From contig NZ_MJEH01000033.1 in the NCBI RefSeq assembly GCF_001742425.1, forward strand, positions 62,001 to 126,000: a DNA stretch of 64,000 bases, in the 5' to 3' direction. Position numbers and translations under genes: made by a program. The stretch comes from Bacillus solimangrovi (GTDB lineage: Bacteria > Bacillota > Bacilli > Bacillales > Bacillaceae_N). The notes below the pieces were generated by a model. That model was not told where the DNA came from. It saw only the letters and a list, made by a program, of their open reading frames with translations, and did no database searches. Of the stretch, positions 29,101 to 37,520 are shown in pieces (the stretch's first letter is position 1; the number at the start of each line of letters is the position of its first letter).

Positions 29101-31209
29101 TCACAACCGATAGAGTCACGCCCAAGTGAAACGATTCGTCAAACACGTGAACAAGTTCAAAGCGAACCGAAGTTTGAAAAAGCAGTGGAACGAGTAAGAA
29201 CCCAAGTAGTGATTAATCGTGAAATCAATCGAGAAGTCGTCCAAAAAGTAGAGAAAGCATTAAGAGAAGCAGAACAGCTCCAGCGTATGGGAAGAGAACA
29301 AGCAGGACGAGACCGGATCACACAGGCATTGAAGCAAGCGGAAGCTGAGCAGGTGAAAGTAGAATCACGCATGCAACAATCATCACAACCGACAGAGTCA
29401 CGCCCAAGTGAAACAATCCGTCAAACACGTGAACAAGTGCAAAGTGAACCGAAGTTAGAAAAAGCAGTGGAAAGCGTACGTAATCAAGTAGTGAATAATC
29501 GCGAAATCAATCGAGAAGTCACACAAAAAGTAGAAAAAGCATTAATAGAAGCAGAGCAGCTACAAAAATCTGGACGGGAGACGACAGCACGTTTACGCTT
29601 GTCGAATACTCTTATCCAAATCGAACAAGAAGTAGCAAAGAGTGAAAATATAAATAAAACGAATAGTTTAGTTGAACAGTCGATTGCTATGGAAACTAAT
29701 TCAACAAAACCAACTGATAAACTTCCAAGCGAACTATTAAAAGAATTAAGTAAGCAGTTCCAGAAAGAACCGAGTGTTCAACAAGGACTTTCTCAATTAA
29801 AAGAAGGAATTGAATCGGTAAAATTTGAACCTCAAATAATTGAAAAGTTACAACAGGCACTTACAAAGTCAACTGAATTTCAACAAAAGGGCCGTGAATT
29901 GGCAGCTCGTCAAGAAATGATGAACACGATAAATGAAGTAGAGAAGTCATTAAGCTCACAAGAACAGAAGGTAGCAATGGCAAATGCTCAGCAGACAACA
30001 GAGGCGCAACAGTATGTATTAGATGAAGCTTTTCAAACGAGTATTAATTTTAAAGCAAAAGAAATGATTGTTGATCGTGTTACAAAAAAGCTGGCAGAAG
30101 CAACGAATCAATTCCGTGAACTTAAGCGAGATATTTCTAAAAAACTAGATAATATTCAACGGCTCATTCAGCAGTATAAAAAAAGTGCTTATCCACAAGT
30201 GAAACAAATACTTGAAACGACCATTAGCAAATTAGATAATGCAATTTTAAAAAGTGATATGATGCTTCTAACCGATATGAAAACAGAGAAGCAATTAATG
30301 CAAGCAAGTGGACAGTTAGCAGAAGCAAAGAAGCTTCTTCAAAAAGGAAATCACGTTGAAGCACACAGGATTGTTCAAGATGTGAAAGGTTTGATAGATA
30401 AGATTAAATTCCAGCCATCTGATACGAAGGTGCAACGTTTTATTACGCAAGAGTCGGAAAGGTTAGAGGTTCGAACACCACAACAACAATTATTACAACA
30501 ACTTGAAGATACGTCTCGAGGATTAGTACGACAAGAACCATCTGCCCGTCAAATATTTGAGACGGTACGTTCAATGGGTTTGAACCATGATAGTGACTTA
30601 GCGCGTTCACTTGTCTTTAATCAAAACGATAGTGGAGCATCAGACCAACAACAAAATCAAAAAAATATGAAGGCAGTACTTATGCAGCTCATGCGTGGAG
30701 ATGGTTCGGAACAAGGTAAACCGACATCACACATAGAGCAAGCATTAAATAACTTAACAGGTCAGCAACTGCTTAGTAAGCCTGACTCAGGATCAAATTT
30801 ACAAACGATGTTATTCCAGTTACCGATATTGCTAGACCAACACATATCTGATTTGCAAGTGTATGTGAATTCCCGTAATGAAGGGGAACAAGTTGATTGG
30901 GAAAATTGCAATCTTTATTTTCTAATTGATACGCCTAGACTAGGTGAAGTTGGTATTATGTTGAATGCAAACGAACGAAATTTGTCTATCACAATTAAGA
31001 ATAATCAGCCAGGCTTTGCTGCAAAAGTATCACCAATTGCTGAATTAACGAAAGAGAAGTTGAAAGAAGTCGGTTATAACGTTAGTGATATTAAGTTCGC
31101 CCAATTAAGTACAGAACTTAAGAAAACAACTGGTGATGAATCATTGGAAAGTAATGAAAATTCATTCATCCCAATCTTTACTGAGGAAGGAATGGACTTT
31201 AAAATATGA
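26167..31209 (+). CDS. Giant FliK/YlqG-like flagellar protein with nine tandem repeats
   Basis: This protein has 1680 residues from ATG 26167 (GTG 26164 is an alternative). The N-terminus (QIKERISDKEAVVTIRGKEV) resembles the beta-rich N-domain of FliK-like proteins. A Gln/Glu/Arg-rich middle follows. One diverged helical unit (about 220-290) is followed by nine near-identical units of 93-97 residues (about 321-1165; RPSETIRQTREQVQSEPNF, REINREVAQKVEKALKEAE). Two or more diverged units come after them. The last about 130 residues resemble the hook-length-control C-terminal domain (LYFLIDTPRLGEVGIMLNA). The next gene, overlapping by ATGA, is an FlhB C-terminal-domain homologue, the same pairing as B. 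subtilis ylqG-ylqH. A ruler or export-switch role is inferred. No signal peptide or membrane helix is visible. Confidence 0.65.
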   Translation: MQVQIGQQQTTAKQNAMTEQSLELKKGEQYHAQIKERISDKEAVVTIRGKEVRATFEGKIPAEERIMLQVTGKGDNSIQVKEVPSRNTTSAVSQSAEATKLLQSAGASSSAPHELKQAVQILLDKGIPMTKESVQELKTFFEQSNGTAEQKLKTVQALASKRLEVTQNHLRPIHEVLNGKPLNQILTELAKSIDPEFDISKSPKEISNQLDKLVTQVRQQVEKTPILTKAVQQVRDELLSQGKLPKEQVEKIEKAMQQAKQLQQAGKYSEAKQQIVNVLKDVENELKQLQGNRTQQPSSQNQIEQVRTEARTQRTSLSNESRPSELIRQTREQVQSEPNLQKAVDRVRDQVVNNREINREVSQKVEKALKEAEQLQRMGREQAGRERITQALKQAEVEQVKMEARSQQTSQSIELRPSETIRQTREQMQSEPNFQKAVERVRNQVVNNREINREVAQKVEKALKEAEQLQRLGREQAGRERITQALKQAEVEQVKVESRTQQTSQPTQPIESRPSETIRQTREQMQSEPKFEKAVESVRNQVVNNREINREVAQKVEKALKEAEQLQRMGREQAGRERIMQALKQAEVEQVKVDARLQQSSQPIESRPSEAIHQTREQVQREPNFQKAVERVRNQVVNNLEINRDVSQKVEKALKEAEQLQRMGREQSGRDRITQALKQAEVEQVKVESRTQQTSQPTQPVESRLSETIRQTRELVQSEPKFEKIMDRVRSEVVNNREINREVVQKVEKALREAEQLQRLGREQAGRERITQALKQAEVEQVKVESRTQQSPHSTESRPSETIRQTRELVQSEPKFEKIMDRVRSEVVNNREINREVSQKVEKALKEAEQLQRMGREQSGRDRITQALKQVEVEQVKVEARSQSSQPIESRPSETIRQTREQVQSEPNFQKAVERVRNQVVNNREINREVAQKVEKALKEAEQLQRMGREQAGRDQITQALKQAEVEQVKVESRTQQSSQPIESRPSETIRQTREQVQSEPKFEKAVERVRTQVVINREINREVVQKVEKALREAEQLQRMGREQAGRDRITQALKQAEAEQVKVESRMQQSSQPTESRPSETIRQTREQVQSEPKLEKAVESVRNQVVNNREINREVTQKVEKALIEAEQLQKSGRETTARLRLSNTLIQIEQEVAKSENINKTNSLVEQSIAMETNSTKPTDKLPSELLKELSKQFQKEPSVQQGLSQLKEGIESVKFEPQIIEKLQQALTKSTEFQQKGRELAARQEMMNTINEVEKSLSSQEQKVAMANAQQTTEAQQYVLDEAFQTSINFKAKEMIVDRVTKKLAEATNQFRELKRDISKKLDNIQRLIQQYKKSAYPQVKQILETTISKLDNAILKSDMMLLTDMKTEKQLMQASGQLAEAKKLLQKGNHVEAHRIVQDVKGLIDKIKFQPSDTKVQRFITQESERLEVRTPQQQLLQQLEDTSRGLVRQEPSARQIFETVRSMGLNHDSDLARSLVFNQNDSGASDQQQNQKNMKAVLMQLMRGDGSEQGKPTSHIEQALNNLTGQQLLSKPDSGSNLQTMLFQLPILLDQHISDLQVYVNSRNEGEQVDWENCNLYFLIDTPRLGEVGIMLNANERNLSITIKNNQPGFAAKVSPIAELTKEKLKEVGYNVSDIKFAQLSTELKKTTGDESLESNENSFIPIFTEEGMDFKI
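27127..29650 (+). repeat. Nine in-frame tandem repeats of 279-291 bp inside the FliK-like gene
   Basis: Units begin at 27127, 27409, 27700, 27982, 28273, 28555, 28834, 29116 and 29398. Length differences (279, 282 or 291) come from a variable TSQPTQP-type linker and are all multiples of three. The first eight units are nearly identical in DNA, and the second half of unit nine decays. Variants are mosaic: units 5 and 6 share FEKIMDRVRSE, others FQKAVERVRNQ. This suggests recent amplification and homogenisation by recombination. Confidence 0.95.
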
Positions 31210-31505
31210 GAGTTTCTAAGCATTTTAATCAGAAGCAACGTCGTGATATGAATGGTCCGACAGCAGCCGTTATTAAATATGATGAAGAGAACGGCGGCGG
31301 TCCTCAAGTTGTCGCTCAAGGTAAAGGGAAAGTTGCCAATCAAATTATTGAGCTTGCTAAGCAAAATAATATTCATATGCAGGAAGACCCAACACTTGTT
31401 GAAAACTTGTTAGATATGGACTTAGGTGATAACGTTCCACCACAACTGTATCAAGTAATGGCAGAAATTTTACTGCTTATTGAAGAAATGGATCGAAACT
31501 ATTAG
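31206..31505 (+). CDS. ylqH: FlhB C-terminal-domain homologue (YlqH/EscU-YscU family)
   Basis: This 99-residue soluble protein corresponds to the cytoplasmic domain of the export-gate protein FlhB, without the membrane part. Recognisable are AAVIKYDEENGGGPQVVAQG, KGKVANQIIELAKQNNIHMQ and EDPTLVENLLDMDLGDNVPP. The autocleavage NPTH motif of full FlhB is replaced by GPTA, as is common in these stand-alone copies. The start overlaps the FliK-like stop as ATGA, so the two are translationally coupled. FliK and FlhB-C interact to switch export from hook to filament proteins; whether this pair does so is not known. Confidence 0.85.
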   Translation: MRVSKHFNQKQRRDMNGPTAAVIKYDEENGGGPQVVAQGKGKVANQIIELAKQNNIHMQEDPTLVENLLDMDLGDNVPPQLYQVMAEILLLIEEMDRNY

Positions 31506-31512
31506 AAAAAGG

Positions 31513-31539
31513 TAAACAGTTGTATATTTGTGCCGATAA
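31513..31539 (+). promoter_or_regulatory. Sigma-D promoter for the fliS paralogue and large flagellin
   Basis: TAAA (31513-31516), exactly 15 bases, then GCCGATAA (31532-31539) is one base off the full sigma-D consensus. It lies about 38 bases before the fliS-type start. Confidence 0.8.
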
Positions 31540-31576
31540 TAATAACAGATGAAAAATTGATAGGGGTGGCCCATAC

Positions 31577-32002
31577 ATGTCAAACCTTTTTACTGAGGAA
31601 GCTTTACATAAGAAATCTCCTCAAGAACTAACTGCTTTATTGTATGAAGCTTGTTTAACGAACTTGGATCAGGCAATCGATGAAATAAAAGATAAAAATT
31701 TTGTTGCTGCAAATAATCATTTGCAAAAAGCAAATGAAATCTTACATAGATTAGGTGCTGGAATTAACTATGAAGCAGGAATTATCGCTGATCAGTTAGA
31801 CGCACTGTATAACTATATGGCTGATAAATTAATAGAGGCAAATTACAACAAAGATATTAAGTTAATAGAAGAAGTAAGAGAGAATCTTCAAGAAATTGCG
31901 AGAACATGGAATGAAGCGTTACAAAAAAAGAATACACCAATTCCGAAATTAAACAGACAAAAAACGATGGCTTATGAAAAGAATGTATTAGTAGATAATT
32001 GA
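31577..32002 (+). CDS. fliS: FliS-family flagellin export chaperone, cassette copy
   Basis: This 141-residue helical protein matches FliS: LFTEEALHKKSPQELTALLY, EACLTNLDQAIDEI, HLQKANEILHRLGAGINYEA and the C-terminal helix RENLQEIARTWNEALQ. FliS binds the C-terminal helix of flagellin and keeps it unfolded until export. It sits 21 bases upstream of the large flagellin and is distinct from the fliS at 50.2 kb, so it is probably dedicated to that flagellin. Confidence 0.85.
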   Translation: MSNLFTEEALHKKSPQELTALLYEACLTNLDQAIDEIKDKNFVAANNHLQKANEILHRLGAGINYEAGIIADQLDALYNYMADKLIEANYNKDIKLIEEVRENLQEIARTWNEALQKKNTPIPKLNRQKTMAYEKNVLVDN

Positions 32003-32023
32003 TTATAAAAGGAGACTATAATA

Positions 32024-34351
32024 ATGAGAATTAATCATAATATTCAAGCGTTAAATGCATATCGTAACTTATATCAAAATCAAATGAGTACATCAAAGAA
32101 CTTAGAGAAATTATCATCTGGTCTTCGGATTAATCGTGCAGCTGATGATGCAGCTGGATTAGCAATCTCTGAAAAGATGCGTTCGCAAATTAGAGGTTTA
32201 AAAGTAGCTGAGCGAAATGCACTAGATGGGATTTCATTAATGCAAACAGCAGAAGGGGCATTAACAGAAGTTCACTCAATGATTCAACGTATGCGTGAAC
32301 TAGCTGTACAAGCAGCGAATGATACGAATACAAAATCGGATCGCGAGCACATTCAAAAGGAAATTGATCAACTATTAACAGAAATTGATAGCATTTCTGA
32401 AAAAACAGAATTTAATACAAGAAAGTTATTAGACGGTTCAAGTGCGGCTGATACACAATTTGTAACAGGAGAAATCGCTAAAACGAATATTAAGAATGTG
32501 CCTACAGTAATTGATCCATCAATGGAATCAGGACGTTATGAAATTCAAATTAATAGCACGCCTGAATATCAGTATAAGTTAAATCAACCTGGGGCAGGTG
32601 TAAGTGAATCTTCTGTATTAGGCGTTAACCTTGAAGCGGTTTTCCAAGATAATGAAGCAAAAAATACAAATATGCAGCAGGCTCCAAAAGTGACAGATTC
32701 TACTTTAGCAAATTCACCAGGTTCATACCAGCTTAATGTTAAGTCGATTACTCAACATAAGACAGTTGTAACAGATCCTTCCACTACAGGGATTGATATT
32801 GCAACTGGTGGGTTTTATTCAGACTCTTCAACAACATCGGTTATTTATGGGGAATATAGTGTCACGGTTTCAGGCCTAACTGGAAGTGGAGCAACTATGA
32901 AAGCTGACATCGAAGTAAAATCACCAGATGGAACGTTAATCGAGAAAAAATCAGGAGTCGCAGTTGGAGCAACAGCAGGTCAAAGTTCGGTTGAATTTGG
33001 TTCTGGTACTACTGCAGCTATTAACTTGGATTTAAGCCAAGTAGCAGCAGATGGTACAGCAACAATCGAAATTCAAAGTAATGCTACTATAACAGATGCT
33101 AGTAATACAGGAGTTAAAACTGCCGGTGGATTTTATTCAGATGTTTTAACTACAGAACTTCCTTATGGAGAATTTAGTATTTCAATATCAAACTACAATA
33201 GTACTAATGGTACAGCTGACATTGCTGTCTATTCACCAGATGAAACGTTAATTGAGGCAAAAGCAGGAATCGCAGTTGGAGCAGCAGGTCAGGCTTCGGT
33301 TGAATTTGGTTCAGGTACTCGAGCTGTTACACTTGATTTAAGCAATATATCAAATGATGGTACAGCAACAATCGAAGTAGAAGCAGACATTGAATATGAG
33401 ATTCATGAACTTAATCCAGATGGTACAATAAAAAATGCATCAATTGAAACAAATACTGCTACTACTTCAGGTGGTCTTATAAATGGATCGAAATTTGATA
33501 CTACATTTAACCCATCTGCAACGTTAGGTACAAGTAGATTTGATATAACGAATGACCTTCCGTTTGGTGAATACACAATTCAAGTAACCGACTTTCAGGA
33601 AGATGATAATGGGATTAAGAGTGCAAGTATCCAAGTTCTCGATCCAGATGGTTTTTCAATAGGTGAAATTGCTGCAGAAATTGGAGCAACTGGTGGAATT
33701 GAAACGGTTGGTATGGAAAATGGTAGAACAATTAATATTGATACAACTAAGATTACTCAAGCTGGTACAGCGAGAGTTCAAATTGAAGCTGAGATGAAAG
33801 TTGGAGTCTCTTCAGTTGCTGCAGATGGTACAGAAACTCCAATTACATTTGAAAAAGAAATCACGACGAGAAATGGTGTCATCCAGCACGGTGGATTAGA
33901 AATAGAATTTGGATTGAATGTTCGTGAGGGTGAATCTCAATTTGATCTAACGAATAAATCATTAGCATTCCAAATAGGTGCTAATACTGGTCAAAACGTA
34001 AATATTGATGTTCCACAGTTGAGTACAGTTAAATTAGGTATTGAAGATATTGATGTACGAAGTCACGATTCTGCAAGTGCTGCAATCTTTCAATTAGAAG
34101 AGGCATTGAATATCGTTTCTTCGGTTCGTGCAAAGCTCGGTGCTACTCAAAATCGTCTGGAACACACAATTAATAACGTGCAGACAACTCATGAGAACTT
34201 AACGGCATCTGAGTCTCGAATTCGAGATGCAGATATGGCTCTTGAAATGACAGAGTTTACGAGAAATAACATCCTTAACCAATCAGCACAAGCGATGCTT
34301 GCGCAAGCAAATCAATTACCTCAAGGTGTACTTCAATTACTTCAAGGTTAA
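32024..34351 (+). CDS. Large flagellin with three tandem surface domains
   Basis: This 775-residue flagellin starts behind AAAGGAG. Conserved D0/D1 regions are at the N-terminus ([39 protein letters not shown]) and C-terminus ([39 protein letters not shown]). The middle (about 150-690) replaces the short variable region of B. subtilis Hag (304 residues in all). Three related domains begin near residues 262 (GGFYSDSS), 367 (GGFYSDVL) and 483 (GGLINGSK). Each has a P/YGE(Y/F)(S/T)(V/I) strand, a SPD(G/E)TLIE-type strand and a DGTATIE or AGTARVQ strand. These are likely beta-sandwich modules on the filament surface. It is expressed with its own FliS from a sigma-D-type promoter. No CsrA-type leader is visible, in contrast to hag. 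Confidence 0.93.
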   Translation: MRINHNIQALNAYRNLYQNQMSTSKNLEKLSSGLRINRAADDAAGLAISEKMRSQIRGLKVAERNALDGISLMQTAEGALTEVHSMIQRMRELAVQAANDTNTKSDREHIQKEIDQLLTEIDSISEKTEFNTRKLLDGSSAADTQFVTGEIAKTNIKNVPTVIDPSMESGRYEIQINSTPEYQYKLNQPGAGVSESSVLGVNLEAVFQDNEAKNTNMQQAPKVTDSTLANSPGSYQLNVKSITQHKTVVTDPSTTGIDIATGGFYSDSSTTSVIYGEYSVTVSGLTGSGATMKADIEVKSPDGTLIEKKSGVAVGATAGQSSVEFGSGTTAAINLDLSQVAADGTATIEIQSNATITDASNTGVKTAGGFYSDVLTTELPYGEFSISISNYNSTNGTADIAVYSPDETLIEAKAGIAVGAAGQASVEFGSGTRAVTLDLSNISNDGTATIEVEADIEYEIHELNPDGTIKNASIETNTATTSGGLINGSKFDTTFNPSATLGTSRFDITNDLPFGEYTIQVTDFQEDDNGIKSASIQVLDPDGFSIGEIAAEIGATGGIETVGMENGRTINIDTTKITQAGTARVQIEAEMKVGVSSVAADGTETPITFEKEITTRNGVIQHGGLEIEFGLNVREGESQFDLTNKSLAFQIGANTGQNVNIDVPQLSTVKLGIEDIDVRSHDSASAAIFQLEEALNIVSSVRAKLGATQNRLEHTINNVQTTHENLTASESRIRDADMALEMTEFTRNNILNQSAQAMLAQANQLPQGVLQLLQG

Positions 34352-34364
34352 TAGTTAATTACTG

Positions 34365-34399
34365 AGAGATAGGATCTAGTTGGTCTTATCTCTTTTTTT
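34365..34399 (+). terminator. Rho-independent terminator after the large flagellin
   Basis: AGAGATAGGA pairs with TCTTATCTCT (one G-U) around a 9-base loop, then a T-run. It closes the cassette operon apart from the yaaR-type gene. Confidence 0.85.
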
Positions 34400-34442
34400 A
34401 CCATATGATACAATAATGTAAAATGCTAAAGGCGGGTATAGC

Positions 34443-34880
34443 ATGGATGTACAGAAGATCAATAAAGCTGGACTAAATAAAGTGAACCAGAAAAAGCAAG
34501 GTGTGTCAGAAAAGGTAAGCTTCCAAGAAGTTATGCAAAAAGGTAGAGATGAAAAAACGTATGAAAAACTCTCTGCTATGATGAAAGACATTGAAAAACA
34601 AGGGAAAACATTATCTGAGAATCGTACGGTTGAAGAGTTTCGTAAATATAAGAAGCTTGTTAAAGATTTCATGGAAGATGCGGTTGAATTCGGATTAAAC
34701 CTTGAAGAGCGCCGAGGGTTTAACCGTCGTGGACGTACAAAAATATATAAGATTGTCAAAACAGTCGATCAGAAGTTGATTGATCTAACAAATGAAGTGT
34801 TAAATAAGGAGAAACAGCAGTTAGATATACTGAATTCAGTAGGAGAAATTCAAGGGCTGCTTATTAATATTTACACATAA
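34443..34880 (+). CDS. yaaR: YaaR-family (DUF327) protein
   Basis: This 145-residue charged helical protein has the family pattern VSFQEVMQKGRDEKTYEKLS near residue 26, VEEFRKYKKLVKDFMEDAVE near 62 and ERRGFNRRGRTKIYKIVKTV near 90. In B. subtilis yaaR lies between yaaQ and holB, far from the flagellar genes, so its place here is unusual; it may be a paralogue. Function unknown. It follows the flagellin terminator and may be read by leak-through. Confidence 0.8.
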   Translation: MDVQKINKAGLNKVNQKKQGVSEKVSFQEVMQKGRDEKTYEKLSAMMKDIEKQGKTLSENRTVEEFRKYKKLVKDFMEDAVEFGLNLEERRGFNRRGRTKIYKIVKTVDQKLIDLTNEVLNKEKQQLDILNSVGEIQGLLINIYT

Positions 34881-35104
34881 GAGGCTTTGTGCAGATGACT
34901 AGTTCATCTATAACTTAGAACTGATTACACTCGAAACTATTGAATCATAATATATTTCTATTCTTTCAACAAGTGCCTATGGATTCAATGCTATTGGGCA
35001 TTTTCTTATTTTTGTAGTTTTATTGACAGTTTACATGCAATTGTAAGCAAAATTAGGTAAAATAGAAAATAGCAATGAATTTGTTCGTAAAGGTAGGTTT
35101 TATA

Positions 35105-35947
35105 ATGAAAACAGCTGTCGTAACGGATAGTACAGCCTATATTCCAGAAGAATTATGCCAACAATTAAACATACATATTACGCCGTTAAATGTAATTTTC
35201 GGTGATGAGTCGTATCAAGAGGGAATCGATATTACGACTGATCAATTTTACAAAAAGATCAAAGAAGTAGATGCATTACCGAAGACATCACAGCCATCAA
35301 CAGGTTATGTGGTAGAAACGTATGAGAAACTAGCAAAAGATCATGATGCGGTCATATCTATACACCTTTCAAGCGGTATAAGCGGTACATTCCAAGGTGC
35401 GATTACAGCTGGGGAAATGGTCGAAGGCTTGGACGTGTATGCTTACGACTCGGAACTGAGTTGTATGTTACAAGGGTATTATGTGATTGAAGCAGCTAAG
35501 ATGGCACAAGCCGGTAAACATCCAGAAGAGATTATAAAGCGTTTAGATGAAATGAAGAAAACGATGAGTGCATACTTCATGGCTGATGACTTGTCACACT
35601 TACAAAGAGGTGGTCGTTTAAACGGTGCACAGGCATTTGTTGGCAGTCTCCTTCAAGTAAAACCAGTTCTACATTTCGTAGATAAAAAAATAGTACCATT
35701 TGAAAAAATTCGTACATCTAAGAAGGCATTAAAACGCATTTATTCTCTGTTCAGTGAAGTGGCAGAGAAAAAAGTTCCGATGAAGGCAGTTGTGTTTCAT
35801 GCAAATCGTGAAGAAGCCGCAAAAGACATCATTCAACAAATCGAACAAGAATATCCACATGTTGATGTTACGATAAGCTATTTTGGCCCAGTGATTGGTA
35901 CACACCTCGGTGAAGGTGCAATGGGTGTCGGTTGGTACGAAGAATAA
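35105..35947 (+). CDS. degV: DegV-family fatty-acid-binding protein
   Basis: The ATG at 35105 behind AAGGTAGG gives 280 residues with the canonical N-terminus KTAVVTDSTAYIPEEL; the upstream in-frame ATG at 35075 adds a non-conserved extension. DegV proteins bind a fatty acid and, in FakB form, present it to a kinase. Motifs are PKTSQPSTGYVVETYEKL, ISIHLSSGISGTFQGA and RGGRLNGAQAFVGSLLQVKP. In B. subtilis degV (yviA) lies directly between degU and comFA; here the 9-kb cassette separates it from degU. Confidence 0.92.
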   Translation: MKTAVVTDSTAYIPEELCQQLNIHITPLNVIFGDESYQEGIDITTDQFYKKIKEVDALPKTSQPSTGYVVETYEKLAKDHDAVISIHLSSGISGTFQGAITAGEMVEGLDVYAYDSELSCMLQGYYVIEAAKMAQAGKHPEEIIKRLDEMKKTMSAYFMADDLSHLQRGGRLNGAQAFVGSLLQVKPVLHFVDKKIVPFEKIRTSKKALKRIYSLFSEVAEKKVPMKAVVFHANREEAAKDIIQQIEQEYPHVDVTISYFGPVIGTHLGEGAMGVGWYEE

Positions 35948-35956
35948 AACAATTGC

Positions 35957-35985
35957 TGTTCCCCCGTCACAATGATGGGGGAACA
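35957..35985 (+). other. 13-bp hairpin between degV and comFA
   Basis: TGTTCCCCC-G-TCA pairs with TGA-T-GGGGGAACA (one G-U) around loop CAA. There is no T-run; the comFA ribosome binding site AAGGAG follows 6 bases later. It may be a transcript-processing, stability or attenuator element rather than a terminator. Confidence 0.6.
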
Positions 35986-36004
35986 ACTTATAAGGAGTGA
36001 TGCG

Positions 36005-37507
36005 ATGTTATATAGTGAGCAACTATATACAGGTAAGCCTATAATTGTTCCTGAAGCACTGGCGCAATCATTGATTGATATGTTGCCGATTTCTGAGTGT
36101 ACTTTCAATGAAACGCTCCCCAAAAATAAAAACTATCCTTATGTTCAACCTCTACAACAATTTCTTCAACATAAACGACTTCCAATTAACCTCATTCCCT
36201 TCGAAATTCAAGTCATTCATGACCATTATCTAAATGGATTTATTCGATATCAAAAAGGGCTTATTAAAAATAATAATGAGTTTCAATGTCAACGTTGCGG
36301 CAACCATGATCAGCATTTATTTGCACGGATGCCTTGTGTTAGGTGTAAGAAAGAGTGTATGTATTGTCGAAAGTGCCTCGTTATGGGTAGGGTTAATGCT
36401 TGTACGATGCTAATAAGTTGGTGCGGTGAGGAAACTACACACATTCAGAACAATCATCATTGCGATTCTCTCTTAACTTTATCAACAGGTCAGCAAACTG
36501 CTTCAAACAAAGTAGTAGAAGCGATTCAAGAGAAAAAACAGTTACTCGTATGGGCGGTATGTGGTTCGGGGAAAACTGAGGTCTTGTTTAGCGGAATTGA
36601 ATATGCATTAAATCAAGGCTTGACCATTTGCATTGCGACACCGAGAACAGATGTTGTACTTGAACTTGCACCAAGATTGAAAAAAGCTTTTCCGACTGTT
36701 GAGGTCGTATCACTCTATGGAAATAGTAAAGATAAGGAACGTAATGGACAATTAATGATTTCAACAACTCATCAGTTACTTCGCTATTACCGTACCTTTG
36801 AGGTGATGATCCTTGATGAAGTTGATGCGTTCCCATATCGAGTTGAACCGATGCTCCAGTATGCTCTCAACCAATCTAGAAAAATAGATTCTTCGCTCAT
36901 TTACCTCACTGCAACCCCAGATAAACAACTTCTTCAGTCAGAAGATCTCGACATTATTACTATCCCTGCTCGTTATCATCGTCATCCACTACCAGTACCA
37001 AATTTTAAATGGTGTGGGAATTGGCAAAAAGCTTTAGAGAAAGAACTTTTACCTTATGTTTTCGTTTCATGGCTTAGTGAACGAATCGACAAGAACAAAC
37101 AAGTTCTGTTGTTTGTCCCTCATATTCGTACGCTAGAACAAGTTGTCATATTAATAAGTGAGCTGGATCGTTCTGTTACAGGGGTACATGCAGAAGATCG
37201 GAATCGGAAAGAGAAGGTTGAACGATTTCGAAATCAAGAGATTATGATTCTCGTCACAACTACAATTCTTGAACGTGGTATCACTGTTCCGAATATTGAT
37301 GTGGCTGTGTTAGGAGCAGAAGATAACATTTTTACTGAAAGTGCACTCGTTCAAATAGCTGGACGAGTGGGTAGAAGCCCTAAGTTTCCAACAGGCGTTG
37401 TAACCTTCTTTCATTACGGAATAACGAATGAAATGGTGAAGGCGAGGAGGCAAATTGAACGAATGAATAGAGAAGCGAGTGAAAAGGGTTTAATAGATTT
37501 AAAATAA
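36005..37507 (+). CDS. comFA: Competence DNA-uptake helicase ComFA
   Basis: This 500-residue DEAD-box ATPase drives single-stranded DNA import during transformation. The ATG at 36005 follows AAGGAG; the upstream ATG at 35972 lies in the hairpin and is rejected. N-terminal zinc cysteines are in FQCQRCGNHDQHLFARMPCV, RCKKECMYCRKC and further. Walker A is WAVCGSGKTEVLF, the DEAD motif is MILDEVDAFPY, motif III is YLTATPD, and motif VI is LVQIAGRVGRSP. Length is close to the B. subtilis protein. comFC follows directly, without the comFB found between them in B. subtilis. Confidence 0.95.
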   Translation: MLYSEQLYTGKPIIVPEALAQSLIDMLPISECTFNETLPKNKNYPYVQPLQQFLQHKRLPINLIPFEIQVIHDHYLNGFIRYQKGLIKNNNEFQCQRCGNHDQHLFARMPCVRCKKECMYCRKCLVMGRVNACTMLISWCGEETTHIQNNHHCDSLLTLSTGQQTASNKVVEAIQEKKQLLVWAVCGSGKTEVLFSGIEYALNQGLTICIATPRTDVVLELAPRLKKAFPTVEVVSLYGNSKDKERNGQLMISTTHQLLRYYRTFEVMILDEVDAFPYRVEPMLQYALNQSRKIDSSLIYLTATPDKQLLQSEDLDIITIPARYHRHPLPVPNFKWCGNWQKALEKELLPYVFVSWLSERIDKNKQVLLFVPHIRTLEQVVILISELDRSVTGVHAEDRNRKEKVERFRNQEIMILVTTTILERGITVPNIDVAVLGAEDNIFTESALVQIAGRVGRSPKFPTGVVTFFHYGITNEMVKARRQIERMNREASEKGLIDLK

Positions 37508-37520
37508 GGAGGGAGTTGTC

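Noticed and set aside
26807-29372. Several leftward open frames inside the FliK-like repeats
   Set aside because: They repeat with the 282-bp period because the antisense frame of the repeat lacks stops; they are shadows.
27127-29650. CRISPR-like periodic repeats
   Set aside because: The units are 279-291 bp, fully coding and without spacers.
35972-36004. Earlier comFA start at 35972
   Set aside because: This ATG lies in the hairpin, has no ribosome binding site, and would add residues before the conserved start; AAGGAG precedes 36005.
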